From: Podarcis raffonei
Taxonomy: Eukaryota; Chordata; Lepidosauria; Squamata; Lacertidae
DNA: 64,000 nt
NCBI RefSeq assembly: GCF_027172205.1
Contig: NC_070614.1
Coordinates: forward strand, 34,090,001 to 34,154,000
Direction: 5' to 3'
In this document: positions 34,261-47,661 of the stretch, piece after piece
Numbering within the stretch: the first letter of the stretch is position 1
How the letters are laid out: each line of letters starts with the position of its first letter
The notes under the pieces: generated by a model
Told to the model about the DNA's origin: nothing
The model's input: only the letters and a program-made list of their open reading frames with translations
Databases searched by the model: none
Translations under genes and position numbers: made by a program

Positions 34261-37200
34261 ATGCTGTTATTGTTCCTCTTGCTTCTGGTACTGCTTCCTC
34301 ACATGGTAAGCAAAGCGCACATCATTAAGTGCATGGTTGATGATCCAGATCCTCCGCTTCATGAGTACCACCAGTCAGGAGACCTAATCATTGGAGCTAT
34401 CGCTTCCCACACTTTCATCGTCTCCAATGCAATCAGTTTCATTGAAAAACCCCCATCACCTTTGCCTGAAGAGCTTGTGTAAGGGCTTCATTGTAATATT
34501 TTCAAACTATTATTCGTTATCAGTCTTAATTGTCATTCCATGAATTGTTTTGAAAGGTAATAAACTATCCAGAGAAACAACTCTTTTTTTAAAAAAGATA
34601 GATGTGTTCTGACATTTGTATGAAATATCATATCCTGAAGATCTTAAATTATACCGTTTATTTTGGAACACCGTGCTCTGAATTGCTACTGTACTGATAA
34701 ACAATAGGATAATATATGTTATGATGAACAATGGTAATGTTTGGTTGCTGTTGTTGCAAAATTTGTATGGGCCACCTAAAGGTAAGGTTACCTCAGGAAA
34801 GTTTCTATATAAATATGAATAATAATAATTAATAGCCTATATACAGAAAACATTATTTTTATAAAATTTGCAATACTTTTTACAACATGTGATGGTTCCT
34901 TATGATTCCGAATACAATTTACCTTCTAGTGTGGTACCTAAGAATTATCAGCACATCCTGGCCTTGGCATTTGCAGTAAAAGAGATTAATGAAAACCCTC
35001 AGCTCTTACACAATGTCACCTTGGGCTTCCACATCTATGACAGCTATTTCACTGACAAGTGGACCTACCATGCTTCAATGCTACTCATATACACCTTGGG
35101 AGGTTTTGTTCCAAATTACAACTGTGATGTCCAAACGAACCTGATTGGGGTCATTGGGGGACTGGACCCCCCAACTTCACTGCAAGTGGCAACGCTTGTG
35201 GATATTTACAAGATTCCACAGGTATGCTGGGTCTCTCTTTGTGTGTGTGTTATACAGTGCTTTTTTTGTTTTGTTTTTAAGAAAAAAAGGTCACCATGAG
35301 ATTGTTACAGGAAATGCCACACTTTTAACATTTGGAGAGAGAAAGGTTAACCTATGTAACATTGAGTAACCCCAGAAAAAAGCACTGGTTCTATGTGCAC
35401 TTATACAGTTTTAGTACTTTATCACATTTCCCTTTTTATCTTTTTTTTAGTATACAAAGAGAATAATATGGCCATTCCTTCCTATAAATGTCAAATGTAA
35501 GTTGTGAAATCTCTGTGCATGTTCTCAAATTACTAAAAGAAAAATCCCTAGTTGTTATTTTTTTTTAAAAAAATTATTAAGGATTTTCTTGTTTTACAGA
35601 AGTAAGTGTAATGCCTCGAATTCCCCCCCCCCATGTAACATTTTTACAAATCCGTTTCATTTGTTGAGGCATTAGGGGGAGAAGGAAAAAAAGAAAAAAG
35701 AAAGGGGGGGTCGAGAGAGGAAAGATGCATGGGGGTGGGGTCGGGTGGCGGTGTTTCTATTATGTTTAATGTATGTAGAGTTTGGTGTCAGCGTTGCTTG
35801 TGCTGTTCACTTGTGTTCCTTTGGTGGTGAGAGAGGTTGGGGTTGGCCTAGGGTGTGATTGTTTGCTTGTGATTGGCTGTGGTGATCTTTGTTTTCGTGT
35901 GTGGGTGAGGTGGGTGGGTGTTTTGGATCAGGTTAGCCATATTGATTTGTATGCTGTTGGTGGATTATTGTCATTGTCCTGTTGGGCTGTGTATGTGATA
36001 AAGGGGAGCCATACCGGGGTGAAGGCGTCTTCTTCTGTTTGTCCCCATGTCAGTTTCAGTTTATTAGTTAATTTTTCTAGTAGGGCTGTTTCCCATACTA
36101 TTTGGTACCATTGGTCCATGCTTACTCCTGACAGGTCTCTCCAGTGTCTGGTTATGGTGTTTCTGGCTGCTGAAAGTAGGTGGTTTATGAGTTCTTTGTG
36201 GTGTAAATGGGCATTGTTGTCTTGGAAGATGTTTAGTAGGGCCAATTCTGGGGTGGTGTCTATTACTTGCTTAGTTATTTTACATATTTCTTGTATGGCT
36301 GTTGTCCAGAATAGTTGGATTTTGGGACACTCCCACCACATGTGGAGGTATGTGCCTGTGGAGGTGCACCCTCTCCAGCATTTTGGTGAGGTTCCTGGGT
36401 GTATTAGCGCTAGTTTCCTTTGTGTTAGGTACCACCTGTAGGTGAGTTTCAGTGTGAGTTCTTTTCTTTTCGTTGATATGGATTTAAAGGGGGGTTTAGA
36501 CCACATTCTGGTCCATTGAGTGGGGTTAATCTCATAGCCTATGTCATTCTCCCATTGTTTTTTGATTGCGTCTAGGGGATTTGCGGGATTTTGGAGTAGT
36601 ATTTTGTATATTGCGGATACCGTCCCTTTACCGTTTCCCTTTGTTGTTAGGAGGAGGTTTTCGAAGGTTGTCAGGGGCCTAGTTGCTGCTGATTTTATTG
36701 TTGGGTTGTTTAAGAGGGCATGTAGTTGGTGTTGTGTTAACCAGGGCATTTGGGTGTCTTCTAGTATCCCTAGTTGTTATTTATGCTACTGAGAAGTTGA
36801 CTGGCTCAGCTACAGGAACCTCTGCTGAAAGAAAAGCCACTAACATTACATGTTTACTGAAAATATTATTGACAAATTGTGGGTTTATTTTTTCTTTGAA
36901 AATTCTGTCTATAGGTGGTATTCAACACTGGTCCTACTTACAGGTATATTAAACCATTTAAATTAATGCACATGCATAACTGAGATTCATTGATTTCAGT
37001 GGCTCTACCCTGAGTAGGACTTCATAAAATACTGTTGCCTTCCACCCCAATCTCTGGGCAGTTTGAGAATCCAGGGGTTCCAGGCACCTACCCAGGGTTG
37101 TGTTTCCCTTGAAATGGGGTAAAGTGGAGACTGCATAGTCTTTATGATACATGGTTTTATGCATATATACAACCTGAGCCTATAACGGGGAGGTTCACAC

Positions 37201-40200
37201 TCTTGCTTCTCCCATAGCTGCAGTCTTGGATTCAGAAACACCCCAAAGGGATCTTACTTCTCCTATAGCCACAACCCCAGATTCAAAAAGAAATCCAGCA
37301 TGGCTATCTCTTTCTGGCTTCCCAGCTTGCTTATTCCAGTTCACACACACACAACTCAGCTTTGTCTTTTGTCATTTCTAACTACAGGAACTACCAAAGA
37401 GTTGAGGGAAGCGACCCCACTCATTTGTCATCTGATGCAGGGCCACATCCATTGTGGCTATATAACAACTTGAATCCTTCCTTCTATTTCTTGCTTGTTC
37501 TAGCAGGACAGCTCACCTTTTCTGGGGAGCGGGGGTGGGCTGACTGTGGGAGGGGTTCTAGGACCTCACAGTGATCCAGCAGTGGGCAGAGGGATGCTGC
37601 TCACATCATTAGGACACCCCACCACGTCACGTCCCCCGGCTGACAAATTGGCTTAGCTGGGGGTGGGGGGTGGCCATGTGCTGTTTAAACTTCAGCATGA
37701 CTTGGAAGGCGGCCTCCATTAATCTGCTTAATCAGATCTCTACCCTTGTTTTCCTCGTCGTTTCCTGCTCTTGCAGTCAGTCTTTGTTTTGTTTCATCAT
37801 TGCTGTCTTCCCCAGCAAAGCTTTCTACATCTACACAGAAAGTGGCTTCCTCTTGTCTGCGTGTGCCAGGTGCCCGCATCTAGTGATCTTCAAAGCCCTA
37901 GGATCATGCAGCGCGTTTCTCTTTTTTTTAAAAAAATAATTTTTATTCATTTTCCAAACAAATTTTATACAATCAACAAATTATTTTGCACTCATTCTTC
38001 AATTTTTGACTTCCCTCAGTTTCTCTGTCAATCTTTCGTAAAATTTCTATTTATTGACGCATTTCTAAACATGATATTGCCTTTCCCAACTCCTTTTCCT
38101 CTTACTCTCTTTTTTGCAGTATTTCTTACTATCTCACAGAGTCTCTTCAAAACCAACAAGCGTTGTCTGTACATCACATATATTTTTCAGATATTCTGTA
38201 AATTTCCCCCAGTCCTCGATAAACTTTTGGTCTTTCTGATATCGAATCTCCCCAGTCAATTTGTCCAATTCTGCATATTCGGTCAATTTCCTTCTCCATT
38301 CTTCCACTGTTGGAATTTCTTCCTGTTTCCCTCTTTGGGCCAGAAGTATCCTTGCGGCAGTCACTGCATATTGAAACAGTTTACAGTCTCTCTTATTAAT
38401 TTCGTTTCCTACCATTCCTAATAGAAAGGCCTCTGGTTTTTAACGAACGTATATTTCAACATCTTTTTCAATTCATTGTATATCATTTCCCAGAAGTCTT
38501 TCACCCTTTTACACTCCCACCACATATGATAAAAAGTACCTTCTTTTTCTTTACATTTCCAACACTTATTGCATGTTTTATACATTTTGGCCAGTTTAAC
38601 TGGCGTTATATACCATCTGTAGAACATTTTCATTACATTTTCTTTCAATGCAGTAAATGCCGTAAATTTTAACCTTTCATTCCATAATTTCATCCAATCA
38701 TCATACTGTATATTATAACCAAAGTCTCTTGCCCAGTGTATCATTACTGCTTTTACCTCTTCATCTTTTGTATGCCACTCCAGCAACATTTTATACATTT
38801 TAGACAGATTTTTATACTCATTATTCAATACCTCCACTTGGAATTTTGATTCTTTACCTTCATACCCACACATTTTACAATCTTTTTTAAACATTTCATT
38901 AATCTGAAAGTAATGTAACCAGTCGTAAACAGATTCTTTCACCTCTTCATAAGTTTTCATTTTCCATTTCTCCCCCCTCTCTTGTTACCAATTCTCCATA
39001 TGTTATCCACCTCCCCCTCATATTAATTTTTTTCACACTCATCACTTCTAATGGTGAAATCCAATGGGGGAGTCTAAGTTCCAACAAGTTCTTATACCTC
39101 TCCCACACCTCTATCAATGATCTTCGGAAGATGTGGTTTTCGAAACCTTTGTGAATTTTTTTCTTCTCATATCATAGATAAGCATGCCAACCAAATCTGT
39201 TATCAAATCCTTCTAAATCTAACAGCTCTCCATTCTCTAATTTAATCCATTCCTTTATCCAACAGAGGCATGATGCTTCATAATATAATTTCAAATCTGG
39301 CAGGGCGAAGCCACCTCTTTCTTTTGCATCTGTTAATAACTTAAACTGAATCCTTGGCTTCTTACCCTGCCAGATATATCTTGAAATTATTTTTTGCCAT
39401 TCTTTAAAAATTGATGCCCCCTTGATTATCGGCAGTGATTGGAAAAGGAATAACATCTTTGGTAGCACACTCATTTTTATCGTAGATATTCTCCCCCAAA
39501 AGCACAATTTCAGTCTTCCCCACACCTCCAAATCCCTTTTTATTTGATTCCACATAGGTAAATAATTGTTTTGAAACAAATCAATGTTCTTGGGGGTTAA
39601 CCATATTCCTAAATACTTCACTTTGTTCACCCCTTCTATCTCTGTCCTTTGTTGTATTTCCTCAATTAATTCTTGATTCATGGTTTTAGCCATAATTTTC
39701 GTCTTTTTTTGTTGAGATAGAATCCTGCAACTCATCCAAATTGTTCTATTTCTTCTAAGATTCTTTCAATACTTTCCACTGGTTCTTCTACTGTCATTAC
39801 CAAGTCATCCGCGAATGCTTTAACTTTGTATTCATTTTTCCCTATAGACACCCCTTTTATATCTTCATTTTTTCTTACTGATTTTAGCAAAACTTCCAGC
39901 ACCATAATGAATAATAATGGCGACAGTGGGCATCCCTGCCTTGTACCCTTGGTTATTTTAATATCTTCTGTAGTATAGTTATTTACTATCAGCTTCGCTT
40001 TCTGTTCTGCATATATTGCCTTTATCCCATTATAAAATTCCTTACCCACTTCCATATACTCTAGATTTTTTAACATAAAGTTCCATGATATATTATCGAA
40101 GGCCTTTTCAGCGTCCACAAAGATTAAAATAGCTTGTTTTTCGTTCCTGGCATTCAGATATTCCAATACATTTATTATGTTTCTTATATTATCTTTCATC

Positions 40201-43200
40201 TGTCTGCCAGGAAGAAAACCCGCTTGATCCTTATGTATAAATTCTTGCAATACTTTTTTCATTCTCTTAGCTAAAATACTCGCAAAAATTTTATAGTCAG
40301 TGTTCAACAGTGAAATAGGCCTATAATTTTTGACCTGTGTCAAATCCGAATCTTGTTTTGGAATAAGTGTGATAAAGGCTTCTTTCCATGTTTCCGGAAT
40401 TTCACAGTTCTTTAATATGTTGTTTATGACTTCTTTCAATGGTACAAGTAGGGTTCTTCTCATTTCCTTATAATATCTGGCTGTAAATCCATCTGGTCCT
40501 GGAGCTTTCCCTTTTTTCAATTCCTTTATTACCTCTTTTATTTCTTCTGTTTCAATTGGGGCGTTCAAAAAATCTTTTTTTCTCCTGCACTTCTTTTTCC
40601 TTTAAAAATCTTTCTATCTTTCTCATATTATTCTTTTCCTTGCTTTTATATAGTTGTCTATAGAAGTCCAAGAATCCTTTTCTAATTTGTTTCGGGTTTT
40701 CTATTTCTGTACCGTCAATAATGATTATATTTACTGTATTCTGTTCCTTTCTTTTCTTAATCTGCCACGCCAGCCATTTTCCTGATTTATTCGCGAATTC
40801 AAAATTTCTTTGTCTCATTCTTTTTATATTCCCTTCTACTTCCTTATTTATCATCATTGCGAATTGTGTTTCTAGGGTCTTTATACTCTGTCTTGTCTTC
40901 TCATTATTTGGTTTCTTTATCAATTTTTGTTCATTCTCCATTATCTGTTTTAATATTTCCTTCTTATTCTTCTCTCTATTCTTATTTTTCAAAGCGTTCT
41001 GCTGGATAAAGAAACCTCTCATCACTGCTTTGCTGGCGTCCCATACCATGTTCATTTTTCTTCCCTTATTGCAATTATTCAGAAAGTACTCTGACAAATA
41101 CTTTTGAGCATTTTCAACTACCTTCTGGTCGTCCAAAAGGTAGTCGTTCATTCTCCATCTAAACGTTCTTTCTTCAAAACCTTTTAATTCGAATTTTATT
41201 GCACTATGATCCGAAATCACTCTTGGTTGAATGTCAACTTCCGAGATTCTTGGAGTTAGTTCATTTGAGACCCAAATTTGATCTATTCTTGAAAGAGATT
41301 GATTTGGATCTGAATAAAATGTAAATTGTTTCTCAAGCGGGTGTCTGAGTCTCCAAATATCAATCAGATTGCAATTCTTTATCATTGAAAAGAAAGTCTT
41401 AGGTAATTTTCCATCTTTACCCACCCCCGTTGTTTTCAATCTGTCCATTTCCATTGACACCACTCCATTCAGGTCTCCCATTATTATAATTTTCTGATCC
41501 ATATATTCGAACAGTTTTTCTTCTAGATTTTTGTAAAAGTGTGTCTTGTTTCCATTTGGTGCGTAGATCCCGACAATTATTATTTTTTCTCCTTGCCACT
41601 TTATTTGAACTGCCATAACTCTGCCTTCTTCATCTTTAAAGATTTGTTGAGCTTCAATATTTTTCCTGATATACAGCATTTCTCTGCTGCTGAAAGGAGC
41701 TTGGCCATCGGGCGCACGCACGCTTCTTTAAAGGATTGGGTGAGATCATTTTGGAACCCCCCCTTTCTTTTACAAAGCCTTCGTGTGCTGTGTGTGTTTG
41801 TTTCCCTCATTATTTAAGTCATTTCATTTTCATGTGTTCTTGGCAACCTCCCCCTTGGAGATTGGGTGTGAAAGTGCGTGCTTTTGTGTTGTTGCGATTC
41901 TTGTCGTTTGGCTTTGGATAGCTGTGTGCCTTCTACTCTGCAGCTTGGGGTGTGTGGGCAGGCTGGCCATTGCCCCTTCTTTTTGCTTTGAGCTTTTGTG
42001 GGTTTACTGTGGAGAAGCAGCCTTCCCGGCAGTTTGGAGCATGTCTGTGTCCCACTGCCCTTAATTTAAGTTTGTTCTCCATGGTGTACCATTCAATCAT
42101 TTAGAAGTTGGCAGTGTTTCCTTCTGTTGCTGGTTAGAATCCTCAGGGTGGGTTTTTGTTTTTCCTTACCTCTTCGTCTGAGTGGTTTAAGCATTGCACG
42201 TGGTGGCAGGCCTGTATATGCAATACTAAACCACACAGCTGCTGGTTTGTGTATTCCAGGGGTTGTCAACCTGCCCCTACCTCCCACTAGTGGGCATTTC
42301 AGGATTCTAGGTGGGCGGTAGGGGGTTCTACGGCACAAGCTGAATCCTCCTTCCATTGAGCACTGGTGGGCAGTAAGGAATTTTTACCATCAAGAAAGAT
42401 TCATTACTGAGCGGTAGGTATAAAAAGGTTGATGACCCCTGGTGTAGTCAATCCTGTCACTGTAGACAATATTGAGCCAGGTGGCTGCTTGTCAGTGTAG
42501 ATTTTTTTTATGATAAGGATAGTTGCTTGTCAGTGTAGTCATTATTGATAATAAGTCTCGCTTCCTGTGGGGGTCTTACTTGTTATTGTGGTTTGCGTTG
42601 CTGAAAGTCAGTGCAGACAATATTGAGCCATGTGGTTGCTCATCAGCATAGATTTACTGATACCCTAGTGCATGCTGTCCATTACTCTACACAATACTGA
42701 TTGGTGTTGCTGCTGTTCAGTGAGGGCAATATTGGTTTGCAATTTGATTTATTTGATTTGAACCACATGGTTAAGAACCTTCTAAGGGTCTTATGCATGT
42801 AGGCATCCAGCCTACTTCCTCCCCCAAACTCATAACAACACAATCCCATTCTTTCCTTTCCACCCTTTTCTTTAGCTCATCTATGGCCCTGCTCCAGTGA
42901 TGAATGACAAAACGCCAGGCATCCCTTTCTACCAGATGGTGCCCAGAGAACACATTCAGTTTGCAGGGATTCTTTCTTTGCTTCTGCATTTCAGGTGGAC
43001 TTGGATTGGACTCCTAACTATGGATAATGACAATGGAGAAAGATTTGTGCAAAATGTGGTTCCACCTTTTTCTCAGAGTGGTATCTGCTTTGCCTTCATA
43101 GAAAGAAGCCCAGCATTGACCGTTGTCACTGAAATTAATGACATATTTAACAAGGGGGGTAAAATAGATGATAAAATCAGAGACAGTAAAGCCCATGTAG

Positions 43201-46200
43201 TGGTGGCATATGGAGAATCTTATGGGATTGTGTTCTTGAGATGGTTTCCATATCTGTCAGGACAAGAACATATACAGAAGAAGTCAAAAGGTATAGTGTG
43301 GATAATAACAGCCCAGACTGACCTCACTTCAATGGTATATCAGAAGACTTGGGATACAGAAATAATCCATGGATCTCTCTCATTTACAATTCACTCCAAT
43401 GATCTACCAGAATTTCAAGAATTTGTTAGAAGCAGAAACCCATCCAGCACCACAGGAGATGGTTTTATCAAGGACTTCTGGCAACAGGCCTTTGGGTGCG
43501 TATTCCCAAATACAGATGCGGTCAAGGTGGATGGAGACATTTGCACAGGAGAGGAAAAGCTGGAGAGTCTGCCTGCATCTTTTTTTGAAATGAGCATGAC
43601 CTCCCACAGCTACAGTATCTACAATGCTGTCTATGTTATGGCCCATGCTTTACATGCTATGTCTACATCTAGTTTCAAGCACAGTGCAATGCAGAACAGA
43701 GGCATGGAGAACTGTCAGGGCCAATGCCTTTGGCAGGTAATGAATATTAGAAATGGAGGAAAATTCATTCTGTGTATATTTTAATGCATACAAATCCACA
43801 TTTCCCAAACTAATACAGAAATTTAAATGCAGCTTTCCTCTGAAATCCAAAATTCTTCTGATTTTACAATGTTGTTCTCCAATCGAATATTGTGAGCAAA
43901 AAAGTAACATACTGTAAACCCCAAAATTAGCTTTTTAATGAAAATAGCATTCAAAATACGTTATATTTGGGAAACTTTGCAAAAATGGAATCTATGTCAC
44001 ATTTATCATTTTGCATACAAGCTCAAGTTGCAGAATTTTCTAATTCCTGCTCTTTCCCTTTCAATTCAGCTCCACTGGTTTTTGAAAGGTGTCTCATTTA
44101 ACAACAGTGCAGGGGGAAAAGTTTCCTTTGACCAGAATGGGGAGTTAGCAGCTGGTTTTGATATCATGAATTGGATTTTCCCTGGAAACCAATCCTTTCA
44201 TAGAGTGAAAGTTGGGAGGCTGGATCCCCAAGCTCCTCCAGAACAAGCATTTGAAATTAATGAGGATGCTATAAGATGGCACAGGGGATTTAACCAGGTA
44301 GAGACAATTTTGGATAATACTCTACTGCCCCTATTAAATGCTGGATTTTGTGACTGTTGTGTAACTTTTGAGAACTGATCTAGATTTTAAGGGTTCCAAG
44401 CTCCTTATCATCAAGATTATCATAAACCCCTTTCACTTACACTTTAGGCACAGCCTCTATCTGTGTGCAGTGAGAGTTGTTATGCTGGTTCTTGCAAGAA
44501 AGTGAAGGAGGGCGAGGCATTTTGCTGCTATGATTGCATTCCATGCCCAGAAGGAAAGATTTCAGAACAGAAAGGTAACAGCATTACCAGACGGATGTTG
44601 CTCAGCTTCCTTTTAATAATTGGACATGGAGACTTGGGTTTCTTTTTGAGCAGCAGCATATCAGCTGAAGAAACACTTTTCCATGCCTTTCAAAACCAGA
44701 CATTTCTCTCTGTCAACAGAGTTGAGCTTAATTTCCTTAAATAGATTGCCATGGCTTTCATTTGTGCACCAGTGGATAATTTCTAGTGCAACGTTCAAAA
44801 ACATATGGTTGCAATGTCTTGATGTCTTCTTAAATCAGACATTTAAGTATTGTAATATACTTGAGCTTAGCCTTGAATATTGTTGTGGGTTTGGAGGTGA
44901 TGGTGCATTGAAAGATTCCATTGCTAACTGGGCAGTTGTAAGTGACCTTAATGTGTCACTTAAGCACCTTCATAAACATCCCTTTAATTATTTAGGCTGT
45001 GGCTGGGCACTATGACCCCCATCCTAAAATAACGATCTGGATTGCAAGATCATTATTGTAATCTGGCCAGTACAAATAGTACTTTCTGGGCAAATGGATG
45101 GGCCTTCTGGCAACTCACCTGACAGGTAGGTAGACAATCATAGCCAATGTGGTGTGAGAGAGCTGAGCTGGAAGCAGGCAGAAGGCTGAAAAGCTGAGAG
45201 ACAGAGAAATGCCAGATTTGTGCTACATTCAAAGCTGTGACCAATGGAGAAATGAGATATGTTGATGCAGTCAGTGCTGTGAGTCTCGCCATCTTACAAC
45301 TGTGGGGACAAGTACTTTTGCTTTAATGGGCCTCCAAACCAAACCTGCAACAATAGCCAAGCCTGATCTCAAGTATATTAAAATACTCAAATGTCTGATT
45401 TACAAAGGCATTAAAAGATTACAGCCATATGTTTATTGCATGATGCTGTAATTTCTAGCTACACAAAGATTCCATCCTTTTTTCAGATGCAACTGATTGT
45501 TATAAATGCACAGATGAAAAATATCCAAACGAAAGACAAGACCAATGTATTCCGAAGGATGTCAGCTTCTTGTCTTATGAAGAACCTTTGGGCCTCTGTT
45601 TAGCCTCTTTAGCTCTTTTATCTTCTATTATCACAACTCTAGTGCTTGCAATGTTTATAAAACACCACAATACTCCCATTGTCAAAGCCAACAACCGGGA
45701 TCTCACCTATACTCTCCTCATCTCACTCCTGCTTTGCTTCCTTTGTACATTTCTGTTTATTGGAGAACCCCATATGGTGATGTGTCTCTTCCGACAAAGT
45801 GCCTTTGGCATCATCTTCTCATTAGCTGTGGCTTGTGTGCTGGCAAAAACCATCACGGTAGTTCTGGCTTTCATGGCCACCAAACCTGGATCCAAAATGA
45901 GGAAGTGGGTGGGAAAGAGTCTGGCCAGCTGCATTGTTCTTTCCTGCTCCCTCCTCCAAGCACTTATTTGTACTGTTTGGCTTGCAACTTCTTCCCCATT
46001 CCCAGATGTTGACATGCACGCCTTCACTTCAGAAATTGTATTACAATGTAATGAGGGGTCTGTGATTATGTTCTACTGTGTACTTGGCTACCTGGGATTC
46101 CTGGCATTTGTCAGTTTCACTGTGGCTTTCCTTGCCAGAAAGTTACCTGGCAGTTTCAATGAAGCCAAGTTCATCACTTTCAGCATGTTTGTCTTTTGCA

Positions 46201-46397
46201 GTGTTTGGTTATCATTTATTCCCTCCTACCTGAGCACAAAGGGAAAATACATGGTGGCAGTGGAGATCTTCTCTATTTTAACTTCCAGTGCTGGACTGCT
46301 GGGTTGCATCTTTTCCCCAAAATGTTACATAATTGTCTTGAGACCTGAGCTGAACAACAAGGAACAGCTGATAAGGAGAAAATCTCAAATAATGTAA
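34261..46397 (+). CDS. Vomeronasal type-2 receptor, gene E (complete, 6 exons)
   Basis: Class C GPCR and tandem duplicate of gene D. Exons: 34261-34478, 34930-35221, 42876-43736, 44070-44297, 44448-44574, 45487-46397. The lengths are identical to gene D exon by exon, total 2,637 bp, 878 aa. All splice sites are GT-AG and no stop or frameshift was seen. Domains are as in D: signal peptide, Venus-flytrap domain, cysteine-rich linker ([18 protein letters not shown]) and seven helices. Replacements against D include E to Q in the LECNEGSV motif before a helix and several changes in the first helix, so ligand or coupling properties may differ. Intron 2 is 7.65 kb, against 0.92 kb in D, because of L1 and other insertions; this may affect splicing. 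Intron 3 lacks the LINE seen in D. Confidence 0.94.
35561..36765 (-). mobile_element. L1-clade LINE, 5'-truncated, in intron 2 of gene E
   Basis: The frame at 35,928-36,749 (minus strand) encodes an L1-type ORF2 C-terminus: [38 protein letters not shown], a CWRGC and [13 protein letters not shown] zinc-type segment, then a tail. It differs strongly from the L1 at 37.9-41.7 kb, so it belongs to another L1 lineage. The flanks are a perfect 17-bp target duplication, ATCCCTAGTTGTTATTT, at 35544-35560 and 36766-36782. Gene D intron 2 shows the empty site near 20,870. Confidence 0.88.
36783..37912. other. Intron 2 of gene E: shared part, then unclassified insertion
   Basis: Up to about 37,505 the sequence corresponds, with divergence, to gene D intron 2. 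From 37,506 it no longer matches D. The D sequence resumes at about 42,771, so about 5.3 kb has been added here in E. The first 0.4 kb of the added DNA is GC-richer and not recognised. Confidence 0.55.
37923..41675 (-). mobile_element. L1 LINE, 5'-truncated ORF2, in intron 2 of gene E
   Basis: A 3.75-kb L1 on the minus strand. From 41,675 downwards: the endonuclease remainder ([49 protein letters not shown]), then reverse transcriptase ([46 protein letters not shown], catalytic FADDLVM near 39.8 kb), then a C-terminal tail with a CNKCWKC and [13 protein letters not shown] zinc-type motif. ORF2 is broken into about five frames. The 3' A-rich tail lies at 37,923. Likely target duplications are GCGTTTCTCT (37913-37922) and GCATTTCTCT (41676-41685), with one mismatch. 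The start of the endonuclease and all of ORF1 are missing. Confidence 0.9.
41686..42770. other. Unclassified part of the gene E intron 2 insertion, with direct repeats
   Basis: This part is absent from gene D. Bases 42,440-42,740 contain about four imperfect copies of a unit built from GTCAGTGTAGACAATATTGA and TGGTTGCT. Bases 42,180-42,440 include a segment (CCAGGGGTTGTCAACCTGCC to TTGATGACCCCTGG) with inverted hAT-like ends. No gene was seen. Confidence 0.45.
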
Positions 46398-46600
46398 TTA
46401 TCCATTTTGATTTTGATTTTTTCTTTTTAGTTTCTCCACATGGTTGCAAATTTTAAGGTGAAGGCTAAATCAAATGTTCCCTAGGAAACCCACAAATTAC
46501 ATTTCCTTTCATAATAGTACAGTATAATATTATTCTCACATGATTGCTATTGAATACTGAAAGCAATTCTTGTCTCCCTGTGGAAGTTTTCATATCAGCA

Positions 46601-47031
46601 AGTGACAGGTGGGGTTCCACAGGGTTCCATTCTGTCCCCCTTGATGTTAATCGTTTTTATAAGCAATTTGTCTGTGGGAATTCATGGGATGGTCATCAAA
46701 TTTGGAGGTGATTCCAAACAGGGAGGGGTAGCTAATAAGGATTCAAGATGGCCTTAGCAGATGGGAGAACTGGATCCACACTTACAAACTGAATTTCAGT
46801 TGGGACAAATGCCTTTCTGCCTCAACATCAGGAAGAACTTTCTGATAATAAGAGTTGTTTGAAATGGACTCCCTTGTGAGGTTATGGACTTTCCTTTATT
46901 GGAGGTTTTAAAGCAGAGGTTGGATGTCCATCTGCCATGGAAGCTTTAGCTGAAATTCCTGCGTTGCAGGGGGTTGGATTAGATGACCCTTTGGGTCTTT
47001 CCAACTCTACAATTCTATGATTCTATGAAAT
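46601..47031 (+). mobile_element. CR1 LINE 3' fragment downstream of gene E
   Basis: The counterpart of the CR1 relic after gene D. It runs from GTGGGGTTCCACAGGGTTCC to ACAATTCTATGATTCTATG, the usual 8-bp tail repeat of CR1. It has a different internal deletion from the D copy. It was inherited from the pre-duplication block. Confidence 0.75.
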
Positions 47032-47661
47032 ACATAAAATAATACATTATTGCACCTTTAGAGGAAAAAGAAGGAGAAATCTCAGGGGAATTGTTGAAGG
47101 AACCACCTCCGAAAGGGAGACTTTTTCAGTTTGAGTTTTTCAAGGTTATGGTAGCCAAAGCAAGAATATGTTTAGAACTACCAGATGAACAATCCAAGGG
47201 CACAGAAACAACAGAGGCAACCTCATCTAAAGACACCTTTCAATGTCTACAAATGTATATTAAATGATACAAACAGCCCCTTTATAATTCAAGCTAATGC
47301 ATCACAGAAATAATGTGAATGATAGTGAGTCAGAATAATGATGAGATGAGTTTGTGATGAGAATTTACTCCTAAATCACCTATTAATGGTTTATGCCCAG
47401 GTGAGATATAACACCTTAAGGAAAAACACAACCAAGAGAGATATAGAAGCTCAGCATCCGGTAGGGACCCAGTTTATTAGAGGAGTTATTGAAATAGGGC
47501 CGCCTCCCTAACCCAGTTGTTCAGAGAATTGCCAATTAAGGGAACTGCCCTCAAGTCACATTTAAAAAAAGCTTTTATGGGGGTTTTCAATCACGATACA
47601 TCATGCATGCATGCATAAAGAGGGGGTCACAGGTCAAGGGGTTCAAACTGTCTTGCTTCAC

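Noticed and set aside
35782-36441. 219-aa plus-strand open frame
   Set aside because: Antisense shadow of the L1 ORF2 tail at 35,561-36,765.
42440-42740. Spaced direct repeats resembling a CRISPR array
   Set aside because: The repeats are imperfect, unevenly spaced and in vertebrate intronic DNA; better explained as internal repeats of a transposon or a minisatellite.
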